Shown: positions 16,295-25,555, counted from the first letter of the stretch. The stretch is 64,000 bases of DNA from CBDFHB01 sp965250115 (GCA_965250115.1 CBDFNJ010000001.1:248001-312000); one strand, 5' to 3'. The notes: generated by a model not told the origin, from the sequence alone. Numbers and translations are program-made.

Positions 16295-17646
16295 GCCCAC
16301 TCCCACACTCCCGCTGCCGCTTCGTCCCCCCGCGCTTGCTCGCTCAGTGCGCCCTTCATCCCCGCAGCGCGGCATAGCTTCTCGAGCGAACCGTACTTGG
16401 CGAGCCAGTCCCCGTAGGCGTACACGACCAGTTGCCCCGTCGTCGCGGCGCGCAGCCGACCGGCGAGCTCGGCCCGCTCTCGAGCCAGATGCTCCATCAG
16501 CCGGCCCGGCATGAGGAGCACGAGCTCCGCTTCCCAGCGGCTCCAGTCAACGGCGAACAGCTCCCCGTGCTCCACTTCGTCGAGGTAGCGGAGCTGGAGC
16601 GCGCGCTTCGCCCGCCCTTCGTCGAGCTCGACGCCGAATGCTTTTCCGCCGGCACCGGCGAGCTTGCGCGCGAGCAGTCCATTCCCACAGCCCAGGTCGA
16701 GCACGCGGCGGGGCTGTGGTGCGAACAGCGACGTCACAACGCGATGAGCGGCTTCCATCGCTTCGAGCGACGGGAACCCGTTGTCGGTCCACAGCCGCTC
16801 GTCGGCGCGTCGTGCCGGCGGAGGACGGTACGGAAAGCGGAGCCCATGGGCGCCGGCCTCGGGATACGACGTGCCTTTCCGCGCGATCTCACGTAACTCG
16901 TAGGTGACGTCCGAACGGAAGTTGAGGGTCACGAGCGGGGTCACGACTTCGCCAACCCCGTTCAGAGAGCTCCAGCGCATCGGCATCGCGAGCAGCTCGT
17001 CCATCCAATCTCTCTCGCGGGCATCAATGAGTGCTCGAAACTGGCGGCCGAGCTCGCGCGTCGGCTCGCACCGGAACCCACACGGAAGGTGCGGCACATA
17101 GCGCACGCCAAGCCACCGGAGCAAGATGTTCGCCTCGAGCGGTCCGTCTCCGTGCTCCGCCATCGCCCATGTCGGGTCGACGGAGCCCGCTCCCCACGTC
17201 TCCGCGAAAAAACGTCGGCAGCACTCGGGATAGCCGAGGAGCCCGCCGAGCACCTCGTCGTCGCTTGTCCGCCACGCTCGCACAACCCCCCGCGCGTCTC
17301 GGAGCCCAGTCAACACGACGCGGTAGTCCCACGGTCCCGACTGAGGCTTTGCAGCGGTCGAAGCGGCGTAGCTCTCTGGTCGGCCTTGGGGCGCGAGGGG
17401 CACCGCAACGAGTCCGCGCTCGGTAGCGCGGCAAGCGAACTCCGCCAGCAACTCCGGGGAGATCGACTGAAGCGCGGCGGACCTCAGCCCGGCCTCCACA
17501 CTCGCTCGCTCCGCCGCTTCGAATCGCTCGCCGATGGATGTGACGCGGGGCTCCCACAAACGGCGTGCTTTCGCACTGACCCACTGCCTCCGTGCAAAGT
17601 CCGGGAGGAAGTGCTCAGCTTGAGGCTTGGTCTGTATGGTCGCCAT
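16291..17646 (-). CDS. YPECC-motif / SAM methyltransferase fusion
   Basis: 451 residues in two parts. The N-terminal half has LLGYPECCRRFF and PCGFRCEPT, a Cys pattern like DUF483-type proteins. The C-terminal half is a class I methyltransferase: RRVLDLGCGNGLLARKL around residue 320 binds SAM, and LVLLMPGRLMEHL stands where motif IV is expected. It starts 31 bp inside the end of the radical SAM gene and its own stop overlaps the next start, so these are co-translated. A methyltransferase here suggests a second modification step on the same substrate as the radical SAM enzyme. Substrate unknown. Confidence 0.65.
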   Translation of the reverse strand: MATIQTKPQAEHFLPDFARRQWVSAKARRLWEPRVTSIGERFEAAERASVEAGLRSAALQSISPELLAEFACRATERGLVAVPLAPQGRPESYAASTAAKPQSGPWDYRVVLTGLRDARGVVRAWRTSDDEVLGGLLGYPECCRRFFAETWGAGSVDPTWAMAEHGDGPLEANILLRWLGVRYVPHLPCGFRCEPTRELGRQFRALIDARERDWMDELLAMPMRWSSLNGVGEVVTPLVTLNFRSDVTYELREIARKGTSYPEAGAHGLRFPYRPPPARRADERLWTDNGFPSLEAMEAAHRVVTSLFAPQPRRVLDLGCGNGLLARKLAGAGGKAFGVELDEGRAKRALQLRYLDEVEHGELFAVDWSRWEAELVLLMPGRLMEHLARERAELAGRLRAATTGQLVVYAYGDWLAKYGSLEKLCRAAGMKGALSEQARGDEAAAGVWEWA

Positions 17647-18895
17647 GAGTTATCACCGGCTCTGCTGCGTCACTGTGGTCGCCGTGGCCGCTGTCGTGGT
17701 GAGGGCTGTCGCCGTGCTCGTTCCCCGCGGCCGACGACGACGGGCTGGCGCTGACGGCCTCGTGGACCCGGAGGAGCCTGCCCGCCGAAAACGCCGCGAG
17801 CAGGTTTGCCTCAACGGTCTTCCTCCGGCCCTCGTCCCGGCTGATCGGAGCGAGCCCGAGGGTAGACAGGCGGTCCTCGAGCTCGCCGAACACACGCTTC
17901 AGCACCACGCAGTGCTCCGTCTTCCGCCGCCAGTCGCCATGAATCGCCTCGCCCGGACACGAACCCTTGCAGGCAAACCAGAACCGGCACCCTTTGCAGC
18001 CGCCGCTCTCCTGAGGAGCGTGGTAGAGCGCGAGCGGACGGACAAGGAGCTCCCGGTCCGCCTTCTGCATATCCACGCCGCTCTTGTTCGTGCGCGAGCA
18101 GTTCACGCGCTCTCCGTGCCCGTTGACGCCCCGCACCGCCCGCGTCGTGTACGGGTCGCATGCGTTCCACACGCAGCTTGTTTGACCGTCGTTCCCCAGC
18201 AAGAGATTCGTCATATCAACGATCGGCTGGAAGCGGAGCCCGAGCTCGCGCTGAAGCTCCGCGCACGCGAGAAGGGCCTCCGCGTTCTCGTCGTCGGAGA
18301 GCGTCCACTTCTCGTGGAGCTTGGGGTCGTCGACCTCCATCAGGTGGAGGTTCACGTGACGAAGCCCGCCCCCATCGAGCTCCCGATACCACTCGAGAAG
18401 CCGAGGCAAACGCTCAGGGCTCGCGTTCCCACGGTTCAACGTGGTGATGACGCTGACGGAGTGCCGCTCCTCGAGCAGACGCCGGAGCACTCCCTCGGCC
18501 TTGGCCGAGGCCTCGCGGGTCCGCTCGAGCGAGCCCGCCCACCGGATATCATTGAGCTCGCCAGGGCCCTCAAGCGAGATCCCAACGGAAACGTTGTAAC
18601 GGTCGAACAGCTCGAAGTGTCGCTCCGTGACCATCGTCGCCGATGTCTGGATGCTGTTCTGCCCGTAGCGCTCCATCCCCCAGCGCCACAACTCTTCGAG
18701 GTCGTCGATGGGCGTAAGCAGCGGCTCGCCACCGAAAACGGTGAAGGGGTGGTTCTCCTCCGCGAGCGCCTGCTTCATCGCGTCCATGTCGTAGTCATCA
18801 TGTGCCTGGTTGCCGGCGTCGCGGATCGGCTGCTGGTAGCACATCTCGCAAGCGAGCGAGCAGCGCGTCCCGAGCGGAAGAACCTCGACCGTCAT
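17615..18895 (-). CDS. Radical SAM/SPASM-like enzyme with HxD C-terminal tail
   Basis: 426 residues. The iron-sulfur motif CX3CX2C is at residues 12-19 (TRCSLACEMCYQQP), followed by FTVFGGEPLL, the SAM-contacting GGEP motif. Auxiliary-cluster Cys occur late (CKGCRFWFACKGSCPGEA, then a final C), as in SPASM/Twitch peptide maturases. The last 35 residues hold six His-x-Asp triplets (HGDSPHHDSGHGDHSD, then HGDHTD), the same motif that makes up the tail of the protein encoded 1 bp upstream. It probably modifies that tail protein, and its own tail may be a substrate, a targeting tag or a metal site. Not a match to any maturase family I can name with certainty. Confidence 0.85.
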   Translation of the reverse strand: MTVEVLPLGTRCSLACEMCYQQPIRDAGNQAHDDYDMDAMKQALAEENHPFTVFGGEPLLTPIDDLEELWRWGMERYGQNSIQTSATMVTERHFELFDRYNVSVGISLEGPGELNDIRWAGSLERTREASAKAEGVLRRLLEERHSVSVITTLNRGNASPERLPRLLEWYRELDGGGLRHVNLHLMEVDDPKLHEKWTLSDDENAEALLACAELQRELGLRFQPIVDMTNLLLGNDGQTSCVWNACDPYTTRAVRGVNGHGERVNCSRTNKSGVDMQKADRELLVRPLALYHAPQESGGCKGCRFWFACKGSCPGEAIHGDWRRKTEHCVVLKRVFGELEDRLSTLGLAPISRDEGRRKTVEANLLAAFSAGRLLRVHEAVSASPSSSAAGNEHGDSPHHDSGHGDHSDAAEPVITHGDHTDQASS

Positions 18896-18896
18896 A

Positions 18897-21359
18897 TCAG
18901 TTCACATCCCCGTGAGAAACGTCGCAGTGGTCGTCGCCGTGCGGCGTGTCCTGGTGGTTGATATCCGTGTGGGTGTCGGTGTGGGCGGTGTCTCCGTGCG
19001 ACGCGTCGCCGTGGCCGGTATCGCCGTGGGTGTCTCCGTGGTTCACGTCTGAGTGAGCGACGTCCGTATGGGCATCGTCGTGGGTGTCTCCGTGGTTCAC
19101 GTCTGAGTGAGCGACGTCCGTATGGGCATCGTCGTGGGTGTCTCCGTGGTTCACGTCTGAGTGAGCGACGTCCGTATGGGCATCGTCGTGGGCGACGTCT
19201 ACGTGCGCCCGGTCGTTATGAGCGTCCGAGTGGGAAACATCGGTATGCGAGTCCATGTGAGCGATGTCACTGTGGGCGTCGGTGTGAGCTACATCCTCGT
19301 GGGTTTCCGGTGGACCTAAGTCGTGGTGCGGGGAATCGCCATGAGTATCGGTGTGGGTGGTGTCGCTGTGGCTATCGACGTGACTCACATCCGAGTGACT
19401 GTCCCTGTGAGCGACGTCGCTGTGCGAGGTGTCGCTGTGAGAGTCGGAGTGCGCGGTATCGCTGTGGACCACGTCTGAATGGCTATCCGTGTGCGCGGTG
19501 TCGACGTGCGCGGCATCGGCGTGAGCGTCGCCGTGGGCATCGTCGTGCGCGGTATCCATGTGAGCCGCGTCGTCGTGGGTATCGCAATGTGAAACATCTG
19601 TGTGACCGACGACGAGGCCAAACCCCAGCGCCGTTGTCTGGTCGAGCTCGCTCCGTCCCGGCACCTCGAGGAGCCAGAACTGCTGACGGTTCGCCGGCGC
19701 CAGTCCCCACGTCACCGACAGGTTGTCCCGAGAGTCGATCGTGAGGCTGACGTTCTGGATGAAGTGCCCGTTCGTCGACCCCGTCTCGAAGCCCGTCATC
19801 CGCTCGACGATGCCGATACGGTCGCTGATCTCCCGGCTCAGCACCCGCTCGGCCAGCGCCTCGTCGGTCCGGGGGATGAAGACCGTGGCGCTCTCGGCGA
19901 GCGTCTCCGCGTCCTGGTAGAGGTTCAAAAGCCACAGGGCGATCTCTCCGCCCAGCGCCGCGTTGTCCTGGTACGGCATATCCGCCGTCACCGTCGTCCC
20001 AACGTTAATCTGGGCGTCCGCGTCCTCCGCCTCCAAAACGATGTTCTGGTAGTCGTAGATCCCGCGACCGCGAAGCTGCATCAGCGTCAGCCATGCCGTC
20101 GCCGAGCCGCCGTTCTCAATGAGCACCTTCGCGCCGTTGCCACCGAAGCTCGGGGTCAGCTTGACGAACGGTGTCAGGTCCGTCCCCAGACCGTCCGGCT
20201 GGGAGTTCGCCGCGTAGTCGGTGCTCGCTACCGGAGTCCGCATGTCGGTACCCCCCACTCGGGCCGCCTCCTGGTTCGGGTCGCGGTAGGGACCGAGGAT
20301 CGTAACGCTCGCGTTCGCGCCCACTTGCAACGGATTGTCCAGACGAAACAGCACGGTGTTGTTGTCGTCATCCACCTTGCGCGGATGCGTGATGACTTGA
20401 ACGCGGCTGATCGAATCGTCTCTCGCAACCGGAGCCTCGAAGCCCGATATGGCGGAAACGTCCGTGAACGTATCCACGACGCCTTCCGAGACCGCGCGAC
20501 GGTTTCGGCTCTCGAAGACGAGCGTTCCGTCCGCCTTCTGGTAGATAAGCCCAAGCTCGGACAGCGCTAGCTTCTGCAGCTCGCTCAGGACGGCCGACCG
20601 CTCGTCTTGAGCGCTGTCGAGAGCGAAGGAGTACGTATCGGGACTCATGTCGGCTTCCACGGCATCGGGGGTAAAGGGAACGGACCCAATGAGCGTGGTG
20701 AAGATTTCGTCGGCGCGCTTGTCGAGCTGCACCGGCAGTCCCGCCACCTTCGACCTCGCCGCGTCGTCTATCCAGTCAACCGATTCGCACCCCACCGTTC
20801 GGCGCTCGAAGATGCCGGCCGCAGGCTGCACGCTGTCGAGACGCCCGCGGTGCCTGGTGAAGCTACGCTCGACAAGGGTCACGTCTGCGTCGTCCGCTAC
20901 GGCGCCGAACAGCCCGGGCTCGAACGAGATCGAAGTCGCGGGATCGCTATCGCTTCCGCTCACCACCAGGTATCGGCCGCTCACGCCAGCGAACGTTATG
21001 ACGTCGCCCCTGAGGATGGAGCCGCTCCCCGAATCAACGGCCACCTCAGTTGCGCCGGCAGGGTAGCCGCCCACGCTGTTGATGCGAGAGCCTGTGCCCG
21101 TTCCTTGCGGCGTGCCCGTGAGGAGGCGAATACGCACGCCGATACCGAGCTTGAATCCCGTGACGCGATTCGCGTGTCGAAGCGAGTACTTGCCCGCCGG
21201 GTTCTGGTTCACGAGCTCGAACTTCGCCGTCCCAGCGGACGCGACCTGGTCGCCGAGATCGGAAGACACGTCCGTCCATCCTTGGCCGCGGCCACCGAGC
21301 TCGAGCTCAACGATCGTTTGGATTGGCATCGTCAGAAGACACACGAGAATCAAGATCAT
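18897..21359 (-). CDS. Tail/baseplate protein with giant HxD-repeat C-terminus
   Basis: 820 residues from ATG 21359; ATG 21329 (MPIQTIVELELG) is equally possible and neither has a strong ribosome site. Residues 1-585 look like a siphophage baseplate or tail-hub protein: beta-rich, WTDVSSDLGDQ, RRTVGCESVDWID, ALDSAQDERSAVLSELQ. Residues about 586-820 are almost pure His-x-Asp triplets spaced by one or two small residues (HTDSHSDVVHSDTAHSDSHS), about 50 in all. HxH/HxD arrays in phage spikes can bind Fe or Zn in a row; here a radical SAM enzyme follows immediately. This C-terminus is therefore a likely metal-binding and/or enzymatically modified tip. Confidence 0.8.
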   Translation of the reverse strand: MILILVCLLTMPIQTIVELELGGRGQGWTDVSSDLGDQVASAGTAKFELVNQNPAGKYSLRHANRVTGFKLGIGVRIRLLTGTPQGTGTGSRINSVGGYPAGATEVAVDSGSGSILRGDVITFAGVSGRYLVVSGSDSDPATSISFEPGLFGAVADDADVTLVERSFTRHRGRLDSVQPAAGIFERRTVGCESVDWIDDAARSKVAGLPVQLDKRADEIFTTLIGSVPFTPDAVEADMSPDTYSFALDSAQDERSAVLSELQKLALSELGLIYQKADGTLVFESRNRRAVSEGVVDTFTDVSAISGFEAPVARDDSISRVQVITHPRKVDDDNNTVLFRLDNPLQVGANASVTILGPYRDPNQEAARVGGTDMRTPVASTDYAANSQPDGLGTDLTPFVKLTPSFGGNGAKVLIENGGSATAWLTLMQLRGRGIYDYQNIVLEAEDADAQINVGTTVTADMPYQDNAALGGEIALWLLNLYQDAETLAESATVFIPRTDEALAERVLSREISDRIGIVERMTGFETGSTNGHFIQNVSLTIDSRDNLSVTWGLAPANRQQFWLLEVPGRSELDQTTALGFGLVVGHTDVSHCDTHDDAAHMDTAHDDAHGDAHADAAHVDTAHTDSHSDVVHSDTAHSDSHSDTSHSDVAHRDSHSDVSHVDSHSDTTHTDTHGDSPHHDLGPPETHEDVAHTDAHSDIAHMDSHTDVSHSDAHNDRAHVDVAHDDAHTDVAHSDVNHGDTHDDAHTDVAHSDVNHGDTHDDAHTDVAHSDVNHGDTHGDTGHGDASHGDTAHTDTHTDINHQDTPHGDDHCDVSHGDVN
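18903..19604 (-). repeat. DNA encoding the HxD repeat, with 54-bp exact triplication
   Basis: The repeat-coding DNA is low-complexity on the minus strand because His and Asp codons recur (CAC/GAC/GAT). Inside it, a 54-bp unit is repeated three times without a mismatch at 19026-19079, 19080-19133 and 19134-19187, giving 18 residues per unit. The rest is diverged. Exact tandem copies mean recent slippage or unequal crossing-over, so length probably varies between strains. Confidence 0.9.
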
Positions 21360-21443
21360 GCCGCACAACGTTTCCAGTCTCGGTGACGTGGTAGAGATTT
21401 GAGAAGTTTTACGTGGCCGTATAATTCATGATAGCCTTGAGTC

Positions 21444-21626
21444 GTGAAAAAAACGGCGGGCAGGCCTCGACTCCCGATATCGAAGAAGCGCAGCGAGATT
21501 CTACGTATCCGGCTCACGGTTGGGGAGGCGCGGCGCATTCGCCGACTCGCCCGCGAGTCAGGTCTATCTGTCTCTGAGGTTGCCAGGCGGGCGGTGCTCG
21601 ACACTATCTCGTGGGAATCGAAATGA
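21444..21626 (+). CDS. Ribbon-helix-helix DNA-binding protein
   Basis: 60 residues. The core ILRIRLTVGEARRIRRLARE then SGLSVSEVARRAVLDTI is a MetJ/Arc-type ribbon-helix-helix. It is the first of three plus-strand genes inserted between the leftward tail genes, and divergent from the HxD tail gene; the roughly 85-bp gap is AT-rich (GTATAATTCATGATA) and could hold the control sites for both directions. Likely the regulator of this inserted cassette. Confidence 0.75.
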   Translation: MKKTAGRPRLPISKKRSEILRIRLTVGEARRIRRLARESGLSVSEVARRAVLDTISWESK

Positions 21627-21689
21627 ATCACCTTGACTGAAGAAGAAATCCCCCCACCCAATTTTTCAAAGAGAAATGAGAGGTGAACA

Positions 21690-22193
21690 GTGGCAACTAA
21701 GAAATGCAAGCACTGCCAGACCGAGGTAGACGCAAAAGCGCGAGTGTGTCCGCAGTGTCGCGGGAAGCTTGGAACGAGCACCGGATGCCTTGCGGTTGTT
21801 TTCGCAAGTATCATCGCCGCGATCTTCGGACCGATGGTGTGCACCGCCATGCTGCCCGACATACCGGAGTCTGCGTTGACCACCGCACCGCCACCGCCAT
21901 CCCCTGAGGAGGTGGCGCTAAACGAAGGGAAGACCGAAGCGCAAGTTTTGTGTCCGCGCGCAATTAAGGCGAGATTGAAATCGCCGGCGACGGCCAAGAT
22001 GCCATTCATTAGCCGACATGGTGGGGGTGAATCGTTCGTCGCTGTTGCTGCCGAGGACAACAGCATCATACGCGCAATCACGTATGTAGATTCGCAAAAC
22101 TCATTCGGCGCTATGATACGAACGAAGTTCCAATGCGATCTAAAAAAAATAGATGGGCAGTGGGCCATAATCAAGCTGGAAACCTTTGATTGA
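21690..22193 (+). CDS. Zinc-ribbon single-pass membrane protein
   Basis: 167 residues. An N-terminal zinc ribbon (CKHCQTEVDAKARVCPQC) is followed by one transmembrane helix (CLAVVFASIIAAIFGPMV), a Pro-rich spacer and a small extracytoplasmic domain with two Cys (VLCPRAIKARLKSP, KFQCDLKKIDGQW). AGAGGTGAAC precedes the start. The C-terminal domain resembles small exported proteins often found in phage moron genes. Function unknown. Confidence 0.65.
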   Translation: MATKKCKHCQTEVDAKARVCPQCRGKLGTSTGCLAVVFASIIAAIFGPMVCTAMLPDIPESALTTAPPPPSPEEVALNEGKTEAQVLCPRAIKARLKSPATAKMPFISRHGGGESFVAVAAEDNSIIRAITYVDSQNSFGAMIRTKFQCDLKKIDGQWAIIKLETFD

Positions 22194-22211
22194 CGACAGT
22201 TCGCCGTGAAC

Positions 22212-22274
22212 TTGCAACAGCTGTCAGCAGCAGAGGCGAGGCGAGCGGTGCTCGACGCTCTCTCACGGAAATGA
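22212..22274 (+). pseudogene. Duplicated 3' end of the ribbon-helix-helix gene
   Basis: The stretch ending in GCGGTGCTCGACGCTCTCTC and a TGA stop matches the last 45 bp of the gene at 21444-21626 with a few changes and would read ARRAVLDALSRK. No start or core is left. It marks a partial duplication of the regulator inside the cassette, lying between the second and third cassette genes. Confidence 0.6.
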
Positions 22275-22301
22275 CTACCGAGGCGAAAAGGTGAAAAGAC
22301 G

Positions 22302-22837
22302 ATGAAAACCATGTTTCTGGCCATACTCTTCGCAGCCTCAGCTATTGAGGCGGCCGCAACCACACAATCCGGCCAGTGCATGCAGGACCGCGACACGTTT
22401 GGTTGTTGTCTTCCCGGCGATAAGGAGCATAGCGTTGACAAGCAGACGGTTTTTGTCAAAAAAAGCAAGAATCCCTTCAATGACGATCCGGTGCATTCGC
22501 TCTGGAAACTAATCGGCTGGCAATTCATCACCCTGACGCGAGACGGTGACTCACACAGGATCGAATGGGAATTTGCCGATACGGAGCCGCCTGTCTTCAT
22601 CATCGACGCCGAGCACCAGACGCTGCCCGGCGTTATCAGGCTAGGAAACGCGAGGCGCGACAGATTCGCTGGACGGTATCCCAAAAAACGCTGCTCATAT
22701 TTGAACTTTCTCGCGAAGAATTCCTAGCCGCGAAAGATGGTGTGGTAGTTCGCGTAGAAAACACCTGGATAGAACCTTCCTATCAACATGTCCTCGATTT
22801 CTCATGTGCTGCTGCATGGAAGCTTCTGGAGCCTTAA
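22302..22837 (+). pseudogene. Exported small protein, apparently frameshifted
   Basis: Signal peptide (FLAILFAASAIEAAATT) and a protein-like domain up to about residue 118 (LWKLIGWQFITLTRDG). The first frame stops at 22727 in basic, unstructured sequence. The adjacent frame from about 22660 reads protein-like sequence (LLIFELSREEFLAAKDGVVV, then WIEPSYQHVLDFSCAAAW) to a stop at 22837. One base lost or gained near 22660 would join them into about 178 residues. No family recognised. Third gene of the plus-strand cassette. Confidence 0.55.
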
Positions 22838-22844
22838 GGTCCTT

Positions 22845-24720
22845 TCAAGTCGCAAGGAGCATCCCATCCCTAACGGCGCGCTGGATTGCACGGGGCAAAC
22901 CGCGCAAATCGGCGGACATTCGGCGGAGCTCGCTGAGCTGCTCGAGCATCATGGCGTCGTTCGGCCGACGCGTGTCCATCGCGCGTGCAATCTCCGCTGC
23001 GAGTCGGTGACCGCTTCCCTCTGGAATAATCGCCTCACGTCCGTGGAGAGCCTCCAGTGAGGACGGCCCGAAGTCCTGGAAGTCGAGATCGCGAGTGCCC
23101 TCTCTAAACCCAGGGCTCAAGCCTTGAATTTTTCTGATGACGATTGCTCCTGCGGCCGCGGCACCGGCAGCGAGTACAAGACTGAGCGGCCATGGTGCAG
23201 AGGCAAGAGATTTTGCAATTGCCGCCTGGACGGCAATCTTTACTCCCGAAACCGCGCTTGCTTTGAAATTTGCACCGGATTCTAAGAAGATCCGTGTGGT
23301 TCCTTCTTGAAGGGTTTCACCGTTCTCTAGTAATCCTACGGTCGTCTCTTCGGAAGATTTCTTGCGGAACTCATCTAGCTTCTTTTGAGCTTCGATTGCC
23401 TCCTTCGAATACTTGCCGTGAGCGTCCACGATATTATCCAGAGCCTTCACTATTTGCTCTTCGGTTTTTTTCGACTCCTCACGGGACGTGATCCCAAGAA
23501 AGCGCATCGATGCCTCGAGTCTTCGATTGCTTGCGGCGACGAGGTCACCCACACCGACCATGGCGGCTCCAAAACCTTCCGAGGCGGTAGTCGTCTCATC
23601 AAATTCCTGACTCACGATTTCTCCCCAGAGCCGAGCCTCTTCGCTGGTCTCGATAAGCTTCCCCTTCCAGTCGATCATAACGGGGTCGAGCGCTTGAATC
23701 TGGAAATTCGCGGTGCCGAGCGCGGTCCCCATGGCGGATACGTGCTGAACGCCCTCGGCCGTCGCCTGGTTGAGGTCGCGCTGACTAAAGCCAGCGTTCA
23801 CCATCCTCTGGTTGACGCCCTCGAGCGCTTGCCCCCATGAGGTGATCGTACGACCAAGATTGTCATTCCCGGCTGCGGCGATCATGGCTTCATTCACTTG
23901 CTCGCGAAGGCCGAACGTCACCGCGTTTCCGGCATCCGCCACCGCGCGCGCCTTCTCAGCCGCAAATTGATACGCGCGACCAAGTCCCGGAATACTGGCC
24001 GCCGTTTCAAGCGCTGTCGCAGCGACCTCGGCGATCTTCGTGTTCAGCGTCGCGATCCCCAAAGCGACCCCGAACACCAGGACCTTGATCCCGGCGAAGC
24101 CTCTGGTGACTATGCCGGCAGCGGTCAGACCAGCCTGGCCGAAACCGATTAGATAGAAAGAGCCCCTCTCGATGACGTTGACGATGCCGAGGACGAGTCC
24201 CTTCTGGTCTCCGCCGAAGGCCTTCGCGACAGCATCGCCAGCGGCTCGCATGCCCGCAAGTAGGGCGGGCGAGTTCGAGATCATAACTGCGACCTCGTCG
24301 ACGAGGTTCTTGACACCAACCCTCCCTTGCTCGATGAGCTCGCCGAAATCTGCCAAGGGTGGTGCGTTATTCTTGAGCTCCCCTCGCAGCGCCGCCATCG
24401 TAGCCACTTGGAGCGCGGCGGCTCGGTCGGCATCGTTCAATTGGCTAACGCTCTTTCCCTGCGCCTCCGCGAACTCCTCTACGGCACGCTTGTTGTCGAC
24501 GAACAGCCCGAGTTGTTTCAGTTGCGCAGTGCGCCCGGACGCCATCGCGGTCGTGAGCGTTTGGAATGCTTGAGCCGTATCGCCACCCGTTCGTTTCGCG
24601 AGAAGCCGCGAGCCTTCGGCCAGAGTCCGTGCATCCCTTGACGTCGATAGAAGTCCGGCACCCAACGCAGTGTTGGCCAGCCTCATCAGCTCGAAGTTGG
24701 TGACGGTCCCCTTGACGCCT
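22845..24720 (-). pseudogene. Phage tail tape measure protein, N-terminus lost
   Basis: About 620 codons of tape-measure sequence: KGTVTNFELMRLANTALGAG near the start, long helical stretches, and a C-terminal hydrophobic segment (WPLSLVLAAGAAAAGAIVI) followed by the LHGREAIIPEGSG motif typical of tape measure ends. The open frame continues upstream to 24962, but those residues are an out-of-frame reading of the lectin-like gene. The true upstream part is one base out of register at about 24716 and is fused to that gene, and the usual N-terminal few hundred residues are absent. So it is deleted and frameshifted. It would set tail length in an intact siphophage. Confidence 0.8.
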
Positions 24721-25555
24721 CTTTTACCTGGGAAAAAGCTTTCGCCTTCACCTTCGCTACCGCTTGCGCTAGGTCCGTCTCCACCACCTGGAGAATCGGT
24801 ATTGGAGCAATCGCCGTATCCGTTGCCCAACCCTCTGTCGCTACCAAGTAGTTGCAATACCAGATCGTGAAGTTGAGAGTGTCCGATCCTCCCGAGGTTC
24901 CCTCGATGATCCAGTTGATCTCCTGGTTCCACGCAGATAGCCACGTGCCGGCGAACCTGCACACACCGTCGAGCCAGAACTCGTAGAAGCCATTCGTGAA
25001 ATCGATCTTCTGTTCGATCTTGTAGAACCTCCCGACCTCCAGCGGCCCAAGGGTGGACCTCTTCGAGATGGAGTTGCTCGCGAGGTCCATCACCAGATTT
25101 CGGTCGCCGCTGGCGTTTTTGTAGATTTCGACGTTGGCGACGCCATCCTCGGTGGGTGGGGGGTGCTCTTTTTTCAAGAAGATCAGGTCGATATCGCTGT
25201 CATTCGCAGAGGAGTCGCTCTCGAGGTAGAACTCGACGGATCCGAAGTATTTCGTGTTGATCGTGTTGCCGAGATTGTGCCTGTTGAGCGCGCCACCCTC
25301 CGTTGCACCGACGACGACCTTGCAAGCCTGAGTCTTCCAGCTATTTGGAACGGGTGCGATCGCGGAGGTCGCGGCGTCATTGTCGATGCTGTTCCCGCTA
25401 CCGACGTCGGCCTCCGGAGCTGACCACGGCATGTTTAGGCCTGGCGCGGTCGCTTGATGACGCTCAGCCCACACAGCGTTCTCGGTCGTCGCGTCCTTTG
25501 TGATCGTCGGGTAGTAGTCATGACGATCCGGTCGGATAACGAAGTTGTCGAACAC
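24686..25555 (-). pseudogene. Concanavalin/LamG-like domain fragment joined to tape measure
   Basis: A beta-sandwich domain of about 230 residues (SVEFYLESDSSANDSDIDLI, FYEFWLDGVCRFAG, INWIIEGTSGGSDT) runs on into DLAQAVAKVKAKAFSQVKEA, which is the start of tape-measure sequence before a frame change at about 24716. The N-terminus here (VFDNFVIRPD) is in the middle of a larger frame: the preceding lectin-like domain at 25435-26208 connects to it through a one-base shift near 25575. Probably once a two-domain surface protein. Confidence 0.6.

Noticed and set aside
17627..18961. 444-codon plus-strand frame covering the radical SAM gene
   Set aside because: An antisense frame that is open because of high GC; radical SAM motifs are only on the minus strand.
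18903..19604. Dense short direct repeats resembling a CRISPR or minisatellite
   Set aside because: They are explained by coding for His-x-Asp triplets; there are no spacers of equal length and no cas genes.
19602..21386. 322-codon plus-strand open frame opposite the HxD tail gene
   Set aside because: Its composition (Arg/Val/His-rich) and lack of motifs match antisense read-out of the tail gene; the minus-strand frame has clear protein features.
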